From the NCBI GenBank assembly GCA_022703115.1, contig JAKLEK010000077.1:1-6988 (forward strand): 6,988 bases of DNA, written 5' to 3'. The notes beneath the pieces were generated by a model that was given only the letters and a program-made list of their open reading frames with translations, did no database searches and had not been told where the DNA came from. The stretch is from Elusimicrobiota bacterium. Its GTDB lineage: Bacteria; Elusimicrobiota; Elusimicrobia; Elusimicrobiales; UBA9959. Made by a program: the position numbers and the translations under genes. Shown piece by piece: positions 1-5,708 of the stretch. Numbering within the stretch: position 1 is the stretch's first letter; each line of letters starts with the position of its first letter.

Positions 1-357
1 CGCTCTACCGCTAATCTCCGGGCCCTGGAAAAGTGGGTCGAAAAGTCCGAATGGATAGGCTTTCTGGCGGAAAGCAAGGCGACCCGCTCCAATACTTCCG
101 TCTGCCTGAAGATCACGGCCCCCTGGTTCGCCGCCCTTCCTGAAGAGGAGCGCGCCAAGGCGGCCAAGAAGATAACCGCCATGCTGGACAAGGAAGGGGT
201 GGCCCACGACATCAACTCCTACGGCAAGGCCCCGGCCGGGATCCGCATCTGGTGCGGAGCCACGGTCGAGACTTCCGACGTGGAGGCCCTTACGCGCTGG
301 CTGGACTGGGCCTACGCCGCCGTAGCAGGAGAATATTCCAAAGGAGCCGTGAAATGA
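1..357 (+). CDS. serC: Phosphoserine aminotransferase, C-terminal part (5' end outside window)
   Basis: This is the last 118 codons of an open frame that enters from the left edge and stops at TGA 355-357. The family is a PLP-dependent class V aminotransferase that converts 3-phosphohydroxypyruvate plus glutamate into O-phosphoserine and 2-oxoglutarate in the cytoplasm. The visible part matches the C-terminal small domain of the Methanosarcina/alphaproteobacterial type of SerC. It has a TRSNTSVCLK stretch (residues about 30-39 of the fragment), a KEGVAHDINSYGKAP segment, then GIRIWCGATVETSDVEAL and the closing WLDWAY. The catalytic lysine lies upstream and is not seen. The stop codon overlaps the start of the next gene (ATGA), so the two are probably translationally coupled. 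The identity rests on recognised C-terminal motifs and on the serA neighbour; another class V aminotransferase is possible but less likely. Confidence 0.88.
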   Translation, partial: RSTANLRALEKWVEKSEWIGFLAESKATRSNTSVCLKITAPWFAALPEEERAKAAKKITAMLDKEGVAHDINSYGKAPAGIRIWCGATVETSDVEALTRWLDWAYAAVAGEYSKGAVK

Positions 358-1304
358 AAAAAGTCCTGATAGCCGACAAAGCCGATCAGATCTGCGAGAA
401 GGTCCTGAAAGAGCGGGGGCTGGAACCCGTGGTCAGGACCGGGATGAAGCCGGAAGAGCTTAAAGCCTGCATAGCCGAGTTCGACGCGATCATAGTCCGC
501 TCCGCGACCACTCTGACCGGGGACCTGCTGCGCGCCGCCGACAGACTGAAGGCCGTGGCCCGCGCCGGGAGCGGCGTCGACAACATAGACGTCCCCGTCT
601 GCACGGAGAAGAAGGTGCTGGTGATGAACACCCCCTTCGGCAACACCGTCTCCACCGCGGAGCACGCGATAGCCATGATGATGGCGCTCGCCAGGCACAT
701 ACCGCAGGCCAACGCCTCCACCCACGCCGGGAAATGGGAGAAGAAAAAATTCGAAGGCGTAGAACTGACCGGGAAGACCCTGGGCGTGGTCGGCTGCGGC
801 AACGTGGGCGCGGTCGTGGCCGACAGGGCCATGGGCCTTAAGATGAAGGTCCTCGTTTACGATCCGGCCATGACGGCGGAAAGGGCCAGGGAGCTCGGGG
901 TGAAGATGGTTCCCCTGGACGAACTGTACCAGAAGTCCGATTTCATCACCTACCATGTGGTCATAGTCCCGGAGACCAAGGGCATGATCAATAAGTCCGC
1001 CATAGCCCGCATGAAGAAAGGCGTCAGGATAGTGAACTGCGCGCGCGGCGGCATAATGGTCGAGGCTGACATCAAGGAAGCCCTGCAGAGCGGGCAGATA
1101 GCAGGCCTGGCCTGCGATGTATACGCCAAAGAGCCGGCGACCGAACATATCTTCTTCGGCATGGACAACGTGATAGCGACGCCGCATATCGCGGCGTCCA
1201 CCAAGGACGCGCAGGTGACGGTGGCGCGCCAGGCCGCGGAGCAGATAGCGGACTACCTGCTTACCGGCAAGAAGACCCACGCCATCAACGGCGACAAAAT
1301 ATAG
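354..1304 (+). CDS. serA: D-3-phosphoglycerate dehydrogenase, short form without ACT domain
   Basis: This 316-residue NAD-dependent D-2-hydroxyacid dehydrogenase oxidises 3-phosphoglycerate to 3-phosphohydroxypyruvate, the first step of serine synthesis. The N-terminal substrate domain carries RSATTLTG (49-56) and ARAGSGVDNIDV (69-80). The Rossmann domain carries GCGNVG (147-152) with Asp170 as the likely NAD ribose ligand. The catalytic triad expected in the family is present: Arg231 in NCARGG, Glu260 in AKEP and His278 in TPHIAAST. The protein ends soon after the substrate domain closes, so it lacks the ACT or ASB regulatory domains of the 410-residue E. coli form and is unlikely to be inhibited by serine in the same way. 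ATG 354 is chosen because it begins the typical MKKVLIAD strand, overlaps the serC stop, and has AAGGAG (341-346) seven bases upstream. The in-frame extension upstream to 252 only shadows serC. The segment HVVIVPET (201-208) departs from the usual H-x-P-x-T-PET. Confidence 0.93.
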   Translation: MKKVLIADKADQICEKVLKERGLEPVVRTGMKPEELKACIAEFDAIIVRSATTLTGDLLRAADRLKAVARAGSGVDNIDVPVCTEKKVLVMNTPFGNTVSTAEHAIAMMMALARHIPQANASTHAGKWEKKKFEGVELTGKTLGVVGCGNVGAVVADRAMGLKMKVLVYDPAMTAERARELGVKMVPLDELYQKSDFITYHVVIVPETKGMINKSAIARMKKGVRIVNCARGGIMVEADIKEALQSGQIAGLACDVYAKEPATEHIFFGMDNVIATPHIAASTKDAQVTVARQAAEQIADYLLTGKKTHAINGDKI

Positions 1305-1338
1305 CGGCCATGGCCGGTCGCCGGGCACCATGCCCGGC
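1305..1338 (+). other. Paired palindromes in the serA-DUF1015 spacer
   Basis: Right after the serA stop is the perfect 12-base palindrome CGGCCATGGCCG (1305-1316). It is followed by a perfect 8-bp hairpin, with stem arms at 1320-1327 and 1331-1338 and a three-base CCA loop. No T-run follows, so it does not look like an intrinsic terminator. It lies 28 bases ahead of the DUF1015 start and may stabilise the message, cause a pause, or simply reflect GC-rich spacer sequence. The structure is directly visible; the role is inferred. Confidence 0.45.
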
Positions 1339-1366
1339 TCCGGCGCGCGGCCTCACGGGGTGTGAA

Positions 1367-2623
1367 ATGACCAAGCTTCCTCTCTTCAATCCCATCTGCG
1401 GGATCAGGCCCGCGAAGGGCATGGCCCGGGAGGTCATAGCCCCTCCTTACGACGTTCTGGACTCGAAGGAGGCCCGGCGCCTCGCCGCCGGAAAACCCCA
1501 CAGTTTCCTGCACGTCTCGAAGGCGGAGATAGACCTTCCCGAGGGGACCGACGTCTATTCCGAAGCGGTCTACAGGAAAGCCGCGGAGAACTTCAGGAAA
1601 ATGCTGGACGGCGGGGTCCTGGTCCGAGAGAAGAAGCCCTGCTACTACGTCTACCGGCTCAAGATGGGAGCTCACGTACAGACCGGCCTGATGGTCGGAG
1701 CCTGCGTTGACGATTACGACTCCAACCGCATACGCAAGCATGAGTTCACCCGCCCGGTAAAAGAGGACGACAGGGTCAACCAGATAAGGTTCGTGCAGGC
1801 CCAGACCGGGCCCGCTCTGCTGGCGTATAAGCAGGTGCCGGAAGTGGACGCCGTCATCAGGGCCAAGGTGGGGGAACCCCCGGAATTTTCGGTCGAGGGG
1901 ACCGGCGGCGTGGTCCATACCCTCTGGGTGCTGGAAAGAGAGAGCGATATCAGGACCATAACGGAAGCTTTCGAGAGGCAGAAGGCGGTCTATATAGCGG
2001 ACGGCCATCATCGTTCGGCCGCGTCTTCCAGGATCAAAAAGCTCATGGTCTCGGTGCGCGGCGCGGAGCATACCGGCGCGGAGCCGTACAACTGCTGTCT
2101 CGCCGCGGCTTTCCCGGTGGACGAGATGAAGATATGGGATTATAACCGGGTGGTCAGGGACCTTAACGGGATGGAGCCTGGGGTCTTCCTCTCCAGGCTC
2201 GGCGAAAGTTTCTCCGTCAGCAGGACCGCGGGCCGGGCCAAACCCTCGGCCCGAAGGGAATTCGGCATGTATCTGAACAAGGAATGGTACATGCTGAAAC
2301 CGTCGGTCCCCACTCCGTCCGGCAAGGAAGACCCCGTGCCGGCCCTGGACGTCAGCGTGCTCTCGGACCTGGTGCTGGACAGGCTTCTCGGCATAAAGGA
2401 CCTGCGCAAGTCGGACAGGGTAGACTTCGTCGGCGGGATACGCGGTCTGGAGGAACTTGAAAGGCGGGTGGATTCCGGGGAGATGAAAGCCGCTTTCGCC
2501 CTCTATCCCACTTCCCTGGACGAGCTCATGGCCGTAGCCGACAATGGGCAGGTAATGCCGCCCAAATCGACCTGGTTCGAGCCGAAACTGGCCGACGGGC
2601 TTGTGTCCAACCCTCTTCTTTGA
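1367..2623 (+). CDS. DUF1015 family protein of the serine biosynthesis cluster
   Basis: This 418-residue cytoplasmic protein belongs to the DUF1015 family (COG4198) and is full length for it. Recognisable blocks are APPYDV (25-30), HEFTRPVKEDDR (125-136), QTGP (146-149), ADGHHRSAAS (211-220), LDVSVLSDLVLDRLLGI (327-343) and the C-terminal MPPKSTWFEPKLADGL block (397-412). The function is not firmly established to my knowledge. From memory, the family repeatedly follows serC and serA in Bacteroides and other genomes, as it does here. The DGHHR motif resembles that of ParB/Srx-fold proteins, which include the free serine kinase SerK, so a role in the phosphoserine-serine step is a reasonable inference and not shown. 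ATG 1367 is preferred over an in-frame ATG at 1310, whose extra 19 residues are rich in Ala, Pro and Arg and fall on the spacer hairpin. A weak GGGGTG (1357-1362) precedes the chosen start. Confidence 0.88.
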   Translation: MTKLPLFNPICGIRPAKGMAREVIAPPYDVLDSKEARRLAAGKPHSFLHVSKAEIDLPEGTDVYSEAVYRKAAENFRKMLDGGVLVREKKPCYYVYRLKMGAHVQTGLMVGACVDDYDSNRIRKHEFTRPVKEDDRVNQIRFVQAQTGPALLAYKQVPEVDAVIRAKVGEPPEFSVEGTGGVVHTLWVLERESDIRTITEAFERQKAVYIADGHHRSAASSRIKKLMVSVRGAEHTGAEPYNCCLAAAFPVDEMKIWDYNRVVRDLNGMEPGVFLSRLGESFSVSRTAGRAKPSARREFGMYLNKEWYMLKPSVPTPSGKEDPVPALDVSVLSDLVLDRLLGIKDLRKSDRVDFVGGIRGLEELERRVDSGEMKAAFALYPTSLDELMAVADNGQVMPPKSTWFEPKLADGLVSNPLL

Positions 2624-2645
2624 CCCGGGGCCGGCATTCCGGGTC
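2622..2645 (+). other. Hairpin between DUF1015 and the transglutaminase-like gene
   Basis: Arms GACCCGG (2622-2628) and CCGGGTC (2639-2645) form a perfect 7-bp stem with a 10-base loop, and two more G-U pairs are possible. The left arm begins inside the DUF1015 stop codon and the right arm ends nine bases before the next ATG. There is no following T-run, so termination by the intrinsic route is unlikely. The hairpin could lower translation of the next gene, which also lacks a clear ribosome binding site. The role is inferred. Confidence 0.4.
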
Positions 2646-2654
2646 CGAACGCCT

Positions 2655-3359
2655 ATGAAAGCCAGGAACGCCCGTCTTTTCTCTCGGTTCCCGGACAGGC
2701 ACCTGGGCGTCCTTAAGCGCCTGGATTCTCCCGCCAGGGTACAGGACTTCCTGGATTACGAGATCGGCTATAATCACGACCGGACCGAGATCTGCCTTTC
2801 GCCTCTTGGCGTGCTCCGGGAGGGGCGGGCGCACTGCATCGAAGGGGCCATGCTCGCGGCCGCCGCCTTCCTTTTTCACGGCCGGCCGCCGCTGCTCCTG
2901 GACCTGCGCGCCGACACCGACGACGACGACCATGTAATAGCCCCGTTCCGTGAAAAGAGCGGCTGGGGCGCGGTCGCCCAGTCTAATTTCTGCGGTCTGC
3001 GTTTCCGCGAGCCGATATACCGCTCGCTTTCCGAACTGGCTAGGAGTTATTTCGAATTCTATTATAACGCTTCGGGGAAAAAGACCCTCCGCGAATTCTC
3101 CGCGGTCCTGGACGCGGGCGGCCTGCCTCCGGAGTGGCTGTACGCGCCCGACGCTTCGTTCGTGGGGGTTCTCCTCGACGGGGTCAGGCATTACGGGGTC
3201 GCCGGCGGATTGAGACCGGACCGTTCGCGCAAGGCCGATTCCCTTCTGTTCGAAGCCGAACTGAGGGGCGCGGGCGGAAGCCCCCTGACGCTCAGGCGTC
3301 CGCTGCCTTACGGCCCCCGGTTGAAGGCCGTTCCAAGGGCCCGCGGCCAAAATGTATAA
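2655..3359 (+). CDS. Small transglutaminase-like (papain-fold) protein
   Basis: This 234-residue protein has no signal peptide or membrane segment visible. Its centre, REGRAHCIEGAMLAAAA (55-71), followed by LLDLRADTDDDDHVIAPF (81-98) and GWGAVAQSN (103-111), looks like a minimal transglutaminase/papain-like core. Cys61 sits at the start of a helix, His93 on the following strand, and Asn111 (or Ser110) is a possible third residue. I recall similar uncharacterised proteins annotated only as transglutaminase-domain proteins. Substrate and reaction are unknown; peptidase, amidase or acyl-transfer activity are all possible. The C-terminal 120 residues carry FREPIYRSLSELARSYFEFYY and a basic tail. 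ATG 2655 is the first ATG in frame but has no good Shine-Dalgarno sequence. A TTG at 2601, inside the end of the DUF1015 gene, is an alternative. The gene follows DUF1015 by 31 bases and is probably co-transcribed. Confidence 0.68.
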   Translation: MKARNARLFSRFPDRHLGVLKRLDSPARVQDFLDYEIGYNHDRTEICLSPLGVLREGRAHCIEGAMLAAAAFLFHGRPPLLLDLRADTDDDDHVIAPFREKSGWGAVAQSNFCGLRFREPIYRSLSELARSYFEFYYNASGKKTLREFSAVLDAGGLPPEWLYAPDASFVGVLLDGVRHYGVAGGLRPDRSRKADSLLFEAELRGAGGSPLTLRRPLPYGPRLKAVPRARGQNV

Positions 3360-3360
3360 T
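3331..3360 (+). promoter_or_regulatory. Possible sigma-70 type promoter ahead of the ROK-like gene
   Basis: A perfect TATAAT (3355-3360) preceded by TG overlaps the stop codon of the transglutaminase-like gene, which is notable in such GC-rich DNA. The best -35 candidate at 18-base spacing is TTCCAA (3331-3336), only three of six matches to TTGACA. A start near 3367 would leave a leader of about 36 bases before ATG 3403. That leader contains the 8-base palindrome GGATATCC (3377-3384), which might be an operator or may be chance. The -10 box is seen; promoter activity is inferred. Confidence 0.33.
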
Positions 3361-3402
3361 CCTTTTCAGGCATAGCGGATATCCCGAACAACGGAGAGAA
3401 CG

Positions 3403-4797
3403 ATGGAAGCTTTCGAACTCGTGCCGCCCGGAATCACCCCGCCGCTGGACCCCGGGTTCCGGCCGCCGGCGCTGGCCAACAGGGCTTTCAGGAAAGGGGT
3501 CGCCTCTTCCGGGGCCGGAGTTCCGCTCGCGATAGGACTGGAGCGGAATAACGGGGAGGTCTCGCGCTACGACACAATGGTCTTCCCGGACGGGCATCCG
3601 CGCGCCGCGGCGAATCTTTTCTACGCGGAGCGGCTCGTCAAGACCCTCCTCTGGCAGAGGGGCGCCTGGAAAGTGTTCGTCGGGGGGCCAAGGAGCGTCG
3701 GGGAACATATCCGCTCCGTCTACTCCCGCTCCGGGGCCCGCGGGTTCGATAACGCGTTCATGGGGGATGACGTTTACGAAAAGGATTTCACCGTGGTTCC
3801 ATGCGCGGCCGGGGACGTGCCTCCGGCCAACGAAAGGTCCCGTCCGCTCGGCGGACACCTTAACGGCTGCCGGATAGGTTTCGACCTGGGCGCCTCGGAC
3901 AGGAAAGTTTCGGCGGTGATAGACGGGCGGGCGGTCTTCAGCGAAGAGGTCATATGGGAGCCGCGCAAACATAGCGATCCGGAGTATCATTATCGCGAGA
4001 TCCTGGCCGGATTGAAAGCGGCGGCGGCGAAGATGCCGAGGGTGGACGCCATCGGAGGCAGCTCGGCCGGCATAATAGTGGATAACCGGCCCATGGTGGC
4101 CTCGCTTTTCCGCGGGGTGCCTAAGGAACGGTACCATCATATACGCGGTATTTTTCTGCGCATACGGGACGAAATGAAGGTCCCGCTGGAAGTGATAAAC
4201 GACGGTGACGTGACCGCGCTCGCCGGGGCCATGTCGCTGGAGGACGGCGCCGTGCTCGGCGTCGCGCTCGGCTCCAGCGAGGCCGGCGGGTATGTGAACC
4301 GGGAGGGAAGGATAAATCCCTGGCTCAACGAACTGGCCTTCATGCCCGTGGATTACCAGCCCGGGGCGCCGGTGGACGAATGGTCCGGAGACAAGGGTAC
4401 CGGGGTGCTGTATTTTTCCCAACAGTGCGTTTTTCGTCTTGCTCCGAAGGCCGGAGTCGGCCTGCCCTCGGGCGTGACCGACGCCGAGAAGCTGAAAGCC
4501 GCGCAGAAGGCCCTAGAGTCAGGGCATGAAGGCGCGGCCGACATCTGGCGCACCATCGGCTGCTATCTGGGGTACAGCGTGGCTCATTACGCGGACTTTT
4601 ACGACGCCAAGCACGTCCTGATCCTAGGACGCTGCACTTCTGGCCGCGGCGGGGAGCTGATCATCGAGGAAGCCGGCCGCGTTCTGCGCGGCGAATTCCC
4701 GGAGCTCGCCGGGGTCAATATACAGCTGCCGGACGAGAAGAGCCGAAGGGTCGGGCAATCCATAGCCGCGGCCAGCTTGCCGGCGCTCAAAAGGTGA
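3403..4797 (+). CDS. Divergent ROK-like sugar kinase (ASKHA fold) with long N-terminal extension
   Basis: This is a 464-residue cytoplasmic protein. From about residue 157 it shows the ASKHA kinase plan. The phosphate-1 loop is IGFDLGASDRK (158-168). VINDGDVTALAGA (264-276) fits the ROK catalytic region, with Asp267 as the likely base. GVALGSSEAGGYVN (286-299) fits the phosphate-2 loop, and HVLILGRCTSGRGG (404-417) the adenosine region. The HxGH/CxCGxxGC zinc motif of typical ROK kinases is absent; NPWLNELAFMPVDY (305-318) and DEWSGDKGTGVLYFSQQ (325-341) stand in its place. Residues 1-155 form an extra region not found in the usual 300-residue ROK glucokinases. The likely reaction is ATP-dependent phosphorylation of a sugar or amino sugar, but the substrate is unknown. 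GGAGAG (3393-3398) supports ATG 3403. The PIG-L deacetylase gene follows after 46 bases, which suggests that both enzymes act on one compound. A non-kinase role cannot be excluded. Confidence 0.75.
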   Translation: MEAFELVPPGITPPLDPGFRPPALANRAFRKGVASSGAGVPLAIGLERNNGEVSRYDTMVFPDGHPRAAANLFYAERLVKTLLWQRGAWKVFVGGPRSVGEHIRSVYSRSGARGFDNAFMGDDVYEKDFTVVPCAAGDVPPANERSRPLGGHLNGCRIGFDLGASDRKVSAVIDGRAVFSEEVIWEPRKHSDPEYHYREILAGLKAAAAKMPRVDAIGGSSAGIIVDNRPMVASLFRGVPKERYHHIRGIFLRIRDEMKVPLEVINDGDVTALAGAMSLEDGAVLGVALGSSEAGGYVNREGRINPWLNELAFMPVDYQPGAPVDEWSGDKGTGVLYFSQQCVFRLAPKAGVGLPSGVTDAEKLKAAQKALESGHEGAADIWRTIGCYLGYSVAHYADFYDAKHVLILGRCTSGRGGELIIEEAGRVLRGEFPELAGVNIQLPDEKSRRVGQSIAAASLPALKR

Positions 4798-4832
4798 AAA
4801 CCGGAGAGAACGTTTCGAAGGGCCTTACCACT

Positions 4833-4837
4833 GGAGG
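4833..4837 (+). promoter_or_regulatory. Strong ribosome binding site of the PIG-L deacetylase gene
   Basis: GGAGG lies six bases before ATG 4844 and is the best Shine-Dalgarno match in the window. It fixes the start of the deacetylase gene and suggests efficient independent initiation in place of coupling to the upstream stop. Confidence 0.7.
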
Positions 4838-4843
4838 ACAGTT

Positions 4844-5698
4844 ATGAAATTCAATCTTAGCACCGCCGAGCTCTTCGTGCCGGACGGACTGCCCCCCGGC
4901 CCCGCCCTGCAGCGCACCACGCACATGACGGTTGCCGCCCACCAGGACGACATTGAGATCATGTCCGCGGAACCGATCCTATCCTGCTTCCAGCGCGGCG
5001 ACCTGTGGTTCACCGGGGTCGTGGTCACCGACGGCAGGGGCTCCCCCAGGGACGACCTCTACGGGAATTTCACCGACGAGGAGATGCACTCGGTCCGCTT
5101 CAAGGAACAGCGCAAGGCGGCCTACGTGGGAGAGTACGCCGCGCAGGTGCTGCTCGACTATCCCAGCAAGGCGGTGAAGGACGGTTCCGACCCGCGTCCG
5201 GCGGAGGACATCGCGCGCCTGATAGAGGCGGCCGGACCGGAAACGGTCTACACTCATAACCTGGCCGACAAGCACGACACCCACGTCGGCACCGCGCTCA
5301 AGACCATAGCCGCCATACGTTCGCTGCCGGCCGGAAAAAGGCCGAAGCGTCTTTACGCCTGCGAGGTATGGCGGGACCTGGACTGGATGACGGACAAGGA
5401 CAAGGTCCCGTTCGACGTCTCAGGACACGAGAACGTGCAGGCCGCCCTTCTCGGGGTGTTCGATTCTCAGATCTGCGGCGGAAAGCGTTACGACCTCGCC
5501 ACGATGGGCAGACGCAAGGCGAACGCCACCTATTTCGCCTCGCACGGGGTCGATACCGCCGCCGGCATCAATTTCGGGATGGATATGACCCCGCTGATCC
5601 TGGATCCGTCGCTGAGCCCGGAGTCTTTCATACGAGGCTTCGTGCGGCGTTTCGAGGAAGAGGTTTCGGAAAGGCTGAAGCGCCTGGGCGCCCGCTGA
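4844..5698 (+). CDS. PIG-L/LmbE family zinc-dependent deacetylase
   Basis: This 284-residue protein belongs to the PIG-L (LmbE-like) family, whose members remove N-acetyl groups from GlcNAc-containing substrates such as GlcNAc-inositol (MshB), GlcNAc-malate (BshB) or chitin oligomers. The signature AHQDD (32-36) supplies zinc ligands His33 and Asp36 and the catalytic base Asp35. The second part of the site is THNLADKHDTHVG (137-149), with His147 as the third zinc ligand and His144 nearby. The segment VVVTDGRGSPR (59-69) follows the family's beta-strand plus loop. There is no signal peptide, so it should act in the cytoplasm. Start 4844 is set by the GGAGG at 4833-4837. No BshA, BshC or mycothiol genes are adjacent, so a thiol cofactor role is not supported. 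Pairing with the ROK-like kinase suggests deacetylation followed or preceded by phosphorylation of an amino sugar; the substrate is inferred only by family. Confidence 0.87.
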   Translation: MKFNLSTAELFVPDGLPPGPALQRTTHMTVAAHQDDIEIMSAEPILSCFQRGDLWFTGVVVTDGRGSPRDDLYGNFTDEEMHSVRFKEQRKAAYVGEYAAQVLLDYPSKAVKDGSDPRPAEDIARLIEAAGPETVYTHNLADKHDTHVGTALKTIAAIRSLPAGKRPKRLYACEVWRDLDWMTDKDKVPFDVSGHENVQAALLGVFDSQICGGKRYDLATMGRRKANATYFASHGVDTAAGINFGMDMTPLILDPSLSPESFIRGFVRRFEEEVSERLKRLGAR

Positions 5699-5708
5699 CC
5701 CGGTCCCG

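Noticed and set aside
312..1331. 339-codon open frame on the minus strand opposite serA
   Set aside because: It lies antisense to a clear serA with all catalytic motifs. Its product is rich in Gly, His and Arg with no family features, as expected from GC-rich codon bias.
1320..1338. Intrinsic terminator after serA
   Set aside because: The hairpin is strong but has no T-run, and a functionally linked gene follows closely in the same direction.
1253..2071. 272-codon open frame on the minus strand opposite DUF1015
   Set aside because: It is a mirror of the conserved DUF1015 coding sequence and has no recognisable motif or start signal.
2526..3350. 274-codon open frame on the minus strand opposite the transglutaminase-like gene
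   Set aside because: The plus frame shows a coherent Cys/His site and protein-like composition. The minus frame has neither.
3134..3535. 133-codon plus-strand frame bridging the transglutaminase-like and kinase genes
   Set aside because: It is very rich in Arg, Pro and Gly, overlaps two better-supported genes and crosses the likely promoter.
3292..4422. 376-codon open frame on the minus strand opposite the kinase gene
   Set aside because: The plus-strand frame has kinase loops and a good ribosome binding site. The antisense product is rich in Pro, Arg, His and Gly and shows no domain.
4844..5698. Bacillithiol or mycothiol deacetylase (BshB/MshB) assignment
   Set aside because: The fold and zinc motif fit, but no thiol-pathway partner gene is nearby, so only a family-level call is justified.
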